From NCBI GenBank assembly GCA_029260955.1, contig JAJDCF010000082.1:1-31917 (forward strand): a DNA stretch of 31,917 nt, written 5' to 3'. The stretch's first letter is position 1; each line of letters begins with the position of its first letter. Made by a program: the position numbers and the translations under genes. This document shows positions 28,177-31,917 of this stretch, piece after piece. The notes beneath the pieces are model-generated. The model searched no databases and was not told the origin of the DNA. It saw only the letters and a program-made list of their open reading frames with translations. The DNA is from Patescibacteria group bacterium. GTDB taxonomy: Bacteria > Patescibacteriota > Gracilibacteria > UM-FILTER-43-11.

Positions 28177-30333
28177 ATGAAAAAAATTATACCACTCGTA
28201 TTAGTGATAGCACTTGCTATTGGTGGTGCCTATTATTTTGTGACTCAACAAGGCGCTCAGCCTACCGTGGTCACAACAACGGAGGACGAAATTGATGTTC
28301 AGGCGTTCTATAACTCCAATACAGATAGCGAAATTGCTTTGATATTAAAGGCAGAAAATGGCGAAGGTGTGGTGGTAACGCGAAGACTCAATACTGGTGA
28401 AGAAAAAATTGATAACTTGGTTCTTGTCGGGGGCGATGGTAGTCATGCGACCATTACGCCAAATGACCAGGGCTTTGCTGCAAGGTACGAGGATGGCGAT
28501 GGCAATGTAATTCAATATGCCAATTACACCGATAGCACCGTTGATATCACGGTGATACAGGCTGGTGGTAAGCAGACAGTGCTAGACAAGTACGAACATG
28601 GTATAGATCTGAGTAAGAACCTGTCAGCTAGTCTTATACCTGCGGCACGTGCTGCAGATGAGAGCACTTATTATTATGGAGGCACTGGCTTGCTGCTTAA
28701 CAGTGCAGGATGCGCCGCTGGGTTAATCGGTTCGCCGTTAGCTCCAATTAGTTGCGCCGTAATAATTGCCAGAGTTGGTGGTTATTTGGTTTCTCAGGTT
28801 GTCGAAATTCCAGGTTGCGGAAAAGGCGAGGAATTAGTAGATTGCGCACTCAACAACTACAAGGATTATAGTGAGCAAAAAATTATTAATGGGCTAATTC
28901 TGAACAGTACAACTAACACACCTATAAATGGTGTTTATTTATCATTAAAGAACCGTCTGGGAAAAGAGTTATATAGAGCAACTACCGATGCCACCGGCAC
29001 CTACTCCTTTGCCGTAAGTGGAGGTGTTTCAAAATACACTTTGACCGCATTTTCAGATGGATATGACGAAGGCATATTCACCATCCTCGAATCGGGTAGA
29101 ATTTTGAGAATTGTAGATGAAGCAGGTAATGCCCTGGCAGAAAAAGAAGTTGCCACAACGCAATCTTATACCATGTGGCATGATTTTTTGCTGAAGCCTG
29201 ATGGAGTGATCCGTGGCGAGGTCATTGATTCAGAATCTGGCTCAGGCATCAATAATGCGCAGATATCTGTCTCGCCATTAGGCCTAAAAGAAGCGTCAGA
29301 TGGTCAGGGAAAATTCATTATGTTTCCCAGAAATCTGAAAGAGAGAACAGAAATAGTCATGAGCGTGTCCGCGAAGGGTTACACCGGTAAATCACTTTCG
29401 TACACTTTGCTGTCAGTGATCGAAGTAGGAGATCAGTACAAAATGATCAATGGTGGAATTGTATACAATGGAATCATTAAATTAGATCCTGAAGAGGAGG
29501 AAGAGGAAGAGGACGACGAGAAAGAAACCGAGGAACCAAAAGACGATGAAGAGGAAGATGAGAAGCCAGAGGAAAAGCCCGAAATTATACCTGTGCCCGT
29601 AAAACAAGAGGATCCAGGATTCGATGGGCAATACTCTGAAGATTTTGACAGGCCAAGCATCGATACTAATCAAGAGCAGGGGATAGTAATTACTGTTTCT
29701 GAGCGCTCTTATGGAACGATTAAGTTAACCGTAACCGGCGACAAAGCTGAATGCCATATTGATCTATCAAGTACTTTCACCTCCGCAATTACAGGCAGCG
29801 TGTCTCTAGCATCAGCTGGCGAAGGAAATGCCTACATGAGCACATCAGGCTGCTCGGGTGGTATTTCGGATGACGGAGCCTTCAATTTAACAGGTACATT
29901 AAGCGGAGAGGCAACTGTTGCTGGGCAAACTGTACAAAGCAGTGGGCCTGTTACGGTTGTAGGTCAGGTGGCAGGGGGGCATATGTGGGGCGAAATACAG
30001 CTCTCTACCGGTGCAGAAGCGATTCCATTTGGAAATAAACCCACCGAGGTCAAAGGTTTTGATGGCAACTGGCTTGGCATAACGATTGACACCAGTACAA
30101 ACGAAGACTGCACTGGTGAGCAATTTAATGTCACTGTTGCAGGTAACGAGATGAGCGGCTATCTTAGCGGAAAAATTGAGGATGGTGGAAGCTTTTCCAC
30201 AGCAATAAAGGATAAGAATGGTGAGAGAGTCTTGTTTTGGGGTGAATTCGGAAAAACCTACGCTGAAGGAAGTTATAAGAGTGACCCATTTTTGTCAGAT
30301 TGTAGTGGGACTTTAACAATGCAGAAACAATGA
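28177..30333 (+). CDS. Large exported multidomain protein with carboxypeptidase-regulatory-like repeats
   Basis: 718 residues. A membrane anchor or uncleaved signal lies at 4-22. Residues about 40-150 are beta-rich; about 165-205 is a hydrophobic segment with three Cys, followed by PGCGKGEELVDC. Two CarboxypepD_reg/Cna-B-like domains follow: about 236-300 (INGLILNSTTNTPINGVYLS) and about 345-430 (IRGEVIDSESGSGINNAQIS). A strongly acidic Glu/Asp/Pro/Lys linker spans about 438-475. Two related beta domains end the protein, each opening with GFDG (GFDGQY near 486, GFDGNW near 627) and each with a Cys pair. It is probably displayed on the cell surface; binding target unknown. It has its own promoter and is followed by another exported protein. 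Confidence 0.75.
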   Translation: MKKIIPLVLVIALAIGGAYYFVTQQGAQPTVVTTTEDEIDVQAFYNSNTDSEIALILKAENGEGVVVTRRLNTGEEKIDNLVLVGGDGSHATITPNDQGFAARYEDGDGNVIQYANYTDSTVDITVIQAGGKQTVLDKYEHGIDLSKNLSASLIPAARAADESTYYYGGTGLLLNSAGCAAGLIGSPLAPISCAVIIARVGGYLVSQVVEIPGCGKGEELVDCALNNYKDYSEQKIINGLILNSTTNTPINGVYLSLKNRLGKELYRATTDATGTYSFAVSGGVSKYTLTAFSDGYDEGIFTILESGRILRIVDEAGNALAEKEVATTQSYTMWHDFLLKPDGVIRGEVIDSESGSGINNAQISVSPLGLKEASDGQGKFIMFPRNLKERTEIVMSVSAKGYTGKSLSYTLLSVIEVGDQYKMINGGIVYNGIIKLDPEEEEEEEDDEKETEEPKDDEEEDEKPEEKPEIIPVPVKQEDPGFDGQYSEDFDRPSIDTNQEQGIVITVSERSYGTIKLTVTGDKAECHIDLSSTFTSAITGSVSLASAGEGNAYMSTSGCSGGISDDGAFNLTGTLSGEATVAGQTVQSSGPVTVVGQVAGGHMWGEIQLSTGAEAIPFGNKPTEVKGFDGNWLGITIDTSTNEDCTGEQFNVTVAGNEMSGYLSGKIEDGGSFSTAIKDKNGERVLFWGEFGKTYAEGSYKSDPFLSDCSGTLTMQKQ

Positions 30334-30403
30334 AGGATATGTTGATTTCTTGCTATATAACATGTAGTCTCAAGCCAACAAATACTAAAATAAATATTTA
30401 AAC

Positions 30404-30991
30404 ATGAATGATGCATTCAAAAAGAAATTTGCCACATATTTGCCATTGATTATATTGGTGCTACTTTTGGCACACATGGTAGCGGATTTATATGATTTCC
30501 GTGATATAAGAGAGAAATTGGGGTCTTCAGCTATTTATGCGCAGCTATCTTCCGATATCACACAAAGGCCAACATCCGATAAGCCGGCAAAAATGCAGAT
30601 GAGACTTCGAGATGCGATTAGTGGAGTTGGATTTGACCCAGAGGTCAGCACAACGAACGTAAACATACTTCATGATGGTGCTTACTACCTCGTGGCAGCA
30701 CCACAAGTTGGAAGGTTGATGCCAGATGATGGGAATACAGCCTGTGCCAATTTCTTCTTCACGGTTAACAATGTAGCGGTGAACAACAGTAATGTAACGT
30801 TGTGCCACAGTGGCCCTATCACAAAAGACGTCGTCATAACACAAAGCGTAGTACCGTTACATGCGGGCGATGAGGTTTCAATAATGATATCAAGCTCAGA
30901 CCCTGATTTGGGCATCGAGACACTTAAGCCAGAAGATCAACCTATAGTTCCATCTATTATATTCTCAATGTTCCGAATTGGTAACATATAA
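30404..30991 (+). CDS. Membrane-anchored beta-rich protein, C1q/TNF-like fold possible
   Basis: 195 residues. One membrane helix at about 11-27, then an extracytoplasmic region (35-195). That region has the strand pattern of C1q/TNF-type jelly rolls: GAYYLVAAPQVGR, then FFFTVNNVAVNNSNV, then VVPLHAGDEVSIMISS and a final PSIIFSMFRIG strand. Two Cys (near 114 and 133) could pair, which would fit the VKOR-type enzyme at 26530. I call the fold with moderate confidence on strand order only. It lies 70 nt after the large exported protein on the same strand; the two may work together at the cell surface. Confidence 0.6.
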   Translation: MNDAFKKKFATYLPLIILVLLLAHMVADLYDFRDIREKLGSSAIYAQLSSDITQRPTSDKPAKMQMRLRDAISGVGFDPEVSTTNVNILHDGAYYLVAAPQVGRLMPDDGNTACANFFFTVNNVAVNNSNVTLCHSGPITKDVVITQSVVPLHAGDEVSIMISSSDPDLGIETLKPEDQPIVPSIIFSMFRIGNI

Positions 30992-31017
30992 GCGTACTAA
31001 AGGCGCACGTTTACTAG

Positions 31018-31917
31018 CTAAGAGTTAGGCTCAATATTGTAGTAATCAATCAGGAATTCAGATATCTTCCTAAAGGTGGGAGCAGCTGTGGTAGAGCCCC
31101 AGGTATTTTCACCAATACGCGGACGATCAAACTTCACCAGCATAACAAACTGTGGCTTCAAGGCGGGGAAGTATCCTGCGAAAGATGTGATGGTTGCCCC
31201 CTCGCCAGTCTCGTATTTTCCGTACTTACCGGCAATTTGGGCTGTACCTGTTTTTCCGGCAATAAGGTGGCCTGGAATGTCCGCCGGCCTACCATGACCA
31301 CGGCGTACAGTAGAAACCAGCATAGATGTAATAATGCTAGAGGCTTCCTCCGATATCACCCGATGGATGATTTCTGGCTCCGTTTCGATTACCTCGCCAC
31401 TGCGTATGATGGAATCCACGATGTGCGGCTGCATCAACTTGCCACCGTTAGCCAAGACTGCCCAGGCGGTGACCATTTGAAGGGGTGTTACAACAATACC
31501 CTGTCCAAATGAAGTCGTAAGCAGTTGTGCCTTTGACCAGTGAGAATAATAGTCCACAGCACCCTTAGTTTCTCCCTCGAGTTTAATATTGGTGTAATCG
31601 CCAAATCCAAAGTCCTTTAGGTATTTATACATCAGTCTCTTTCCAAGCTTCTTGGCAACCCAGGACATTCCGGTGTTCAAAGACTTTTCTAGGACCTCGG
31701 TCATGGTAGAAATGCCGTGATATTCATTATCTGAATTCTTAATCTCAAATTCATCGATATGAAGGGGGCCGTCATCATCAAAGGTAGTTTCTGGATCGAC
31801 TTCCTTAGAATCAATAGCGGTGGACATTATGATGGCCTTAAAAACTGAGCCGGGCTCATAAAATTCGCTGATAGCCTTGTTTTTGAAGACCCCAGGGCCA
31901 AATCGGTTTTCGTAAAC
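31018..31917 (-). CDS. Penicillin-binding protein transpeptidase (class B, FtsI/PBP2-like), 5' end outside window
   Basis: The frame is open to the window edge and 299 residues are visible. All three penicillin-binding motifs are present: S-x-x-K as GSVFK (the catalytic Ser, near visible residue 24), SxN as SLNTG, and KTG as AGKTGTAQIAG. Downstream GYFPALKPQFVMLVKFDRPR and the C-terminal helix match class B enzymes; there is no sign of a C-terminal PASTA domain. It cross-links peptidoglycan in division or elongation. Division versus elongation type cannot be decided without the N-terminus. An internal ATG (31827) is not the start, since the catalytic Ser lies upstream of it. Confidence 0.92.
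   Translation of the reverse strand, partial: VYENRFGPGVFKNKAISEFYEPGSVFKAIIMSTAIDSKEVDPETTFDDDGPLHIDEFEIKNSDNEYHGISTMTEVLEKSLNTGMSWVAKKLGKRLMYKYLKDFGFGDYTNIKLEGETKGAVDYYSHWSKAQLLTTSFGQGIVVTPLQMVTAWAVLANGGKLMQPHIVDSIIRSGEVIETEPEIIHRVISEEASSIITSMLVSTVRRGHGRPADIPGHLIAGKTGTAQIAGKYGKYETGEGATITSFAGYFPALKPQFVMLVKFDRPRIGENTWGSTTAAPTFRKISEFLIDYYNIEPNS

Noticed and set aside
29433..29673. Minus-strand Ser/Phe-rich and Leu/Phe-rich ORFs
   Set aside because: They are antisense to the Glu/Asp-rich linker of the exported protein; the low complexity explains the open frames.
1..31917. CRISPR arrays, insertion sequences or prophage genes
   Set aside because: No regular repeat-spacer series, transposase, integrase or phage structural gene was seen.
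1..31917. UGA recoded as glycine (as in Gracilibacteria/Absconditabacteria)
   Set aside because: Several well-identified genes (obg, ligA, pyrB) end at TGA at the family's normal length, and no in-frame TGA was needed.

Overview
The window is gene-dense, moderately AT-rich and bacterial. It uses the standard code, because several genes end in TGA. Most genes lack a Shine-Dalgarno site, several predicted transcription starts lie within about 0-25 nt of the start codon, proteins are compact, and all three tRNA genes encode CCA. The LigA nucleotide-binding region is divergent, and a TrmB-family regulator, PilT and a VKOR-like protein are present. Together these suggest an ultra-small-genome lineage such as the Candidate Phyla Radiation/Patescibacteria, perhaps Peregrinibacteria-like. 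That placement is inference; no rRNA or ribosomal protein operon is present to test it.

Layout. Positions 1-2905 hold two unknown genes, a TrmB-type regulator with a palindrome in its upstream region, and a histidine-kinase-like protein that seems to have lost its phospho-acceptor. A leader with promoter, candidate antiterminator and intrinsic terminator precedes the latter. Next come tRNA-Leu and a ligA-protease operon (3020-5980, minus strand). From 6109 the plus strand carries an alpha/beta hydrolase, pilT with a small coiled-coil protein, then pyrH-frr-rseP and dnaA. From 12146 to 16868 the minus strand carries three small unknown genes, pyrC, pyrB and a HAD phosphatase. Then follow obg and pth, a broken or recoded small gene, tRNA-Gln, smpB and recR on plus; a VanW-domain protein, a YtxH-like protein and a phosphohexomutase on minus. 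A GC-rich transcribed island of unknown nature lies at 23684-23980. It is followed by a tandem Ddl-Ddl fusion, a VKOR-like protein and a K+ channel in one operon, tRNA-Gly, a coiled-coil protein, a 718-residue exported multidomain protein, a membrane-anchored beta-rich protein, and the 3' part of a class B penicillin-binding protein gene.

How they fit together: many genes serve core information processing (DnaA, LigA, RecR, Obg, Pth, SmpB, RRF, tRNAs). Pyrimidine synthesis is represented by PyrB, PyrC and PyrH, and wall synthesis by Ddl-Ddl and the PBP. Envelope functions include RseP, the HtrA-like protease, VanW, VKOR, the channel and two exported proteins.

The most unusual signal is a repeat in two intergenic gaps, obg-pth and pyrB-pyrC. 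In each it starts at the upstream stop codon with a short hairpin and, on the opposite strand, reads as a related small protein. The copy at pyrB-pyrC is open; the copy at obg-pth is frameshifted. Other notable points are the attenuator-like leader at 2019-2165, the island at 23684-23980, a small gene with two in-frame stops at 18989-19417, and a perfect palindrome on a promoter at 13126-13150.
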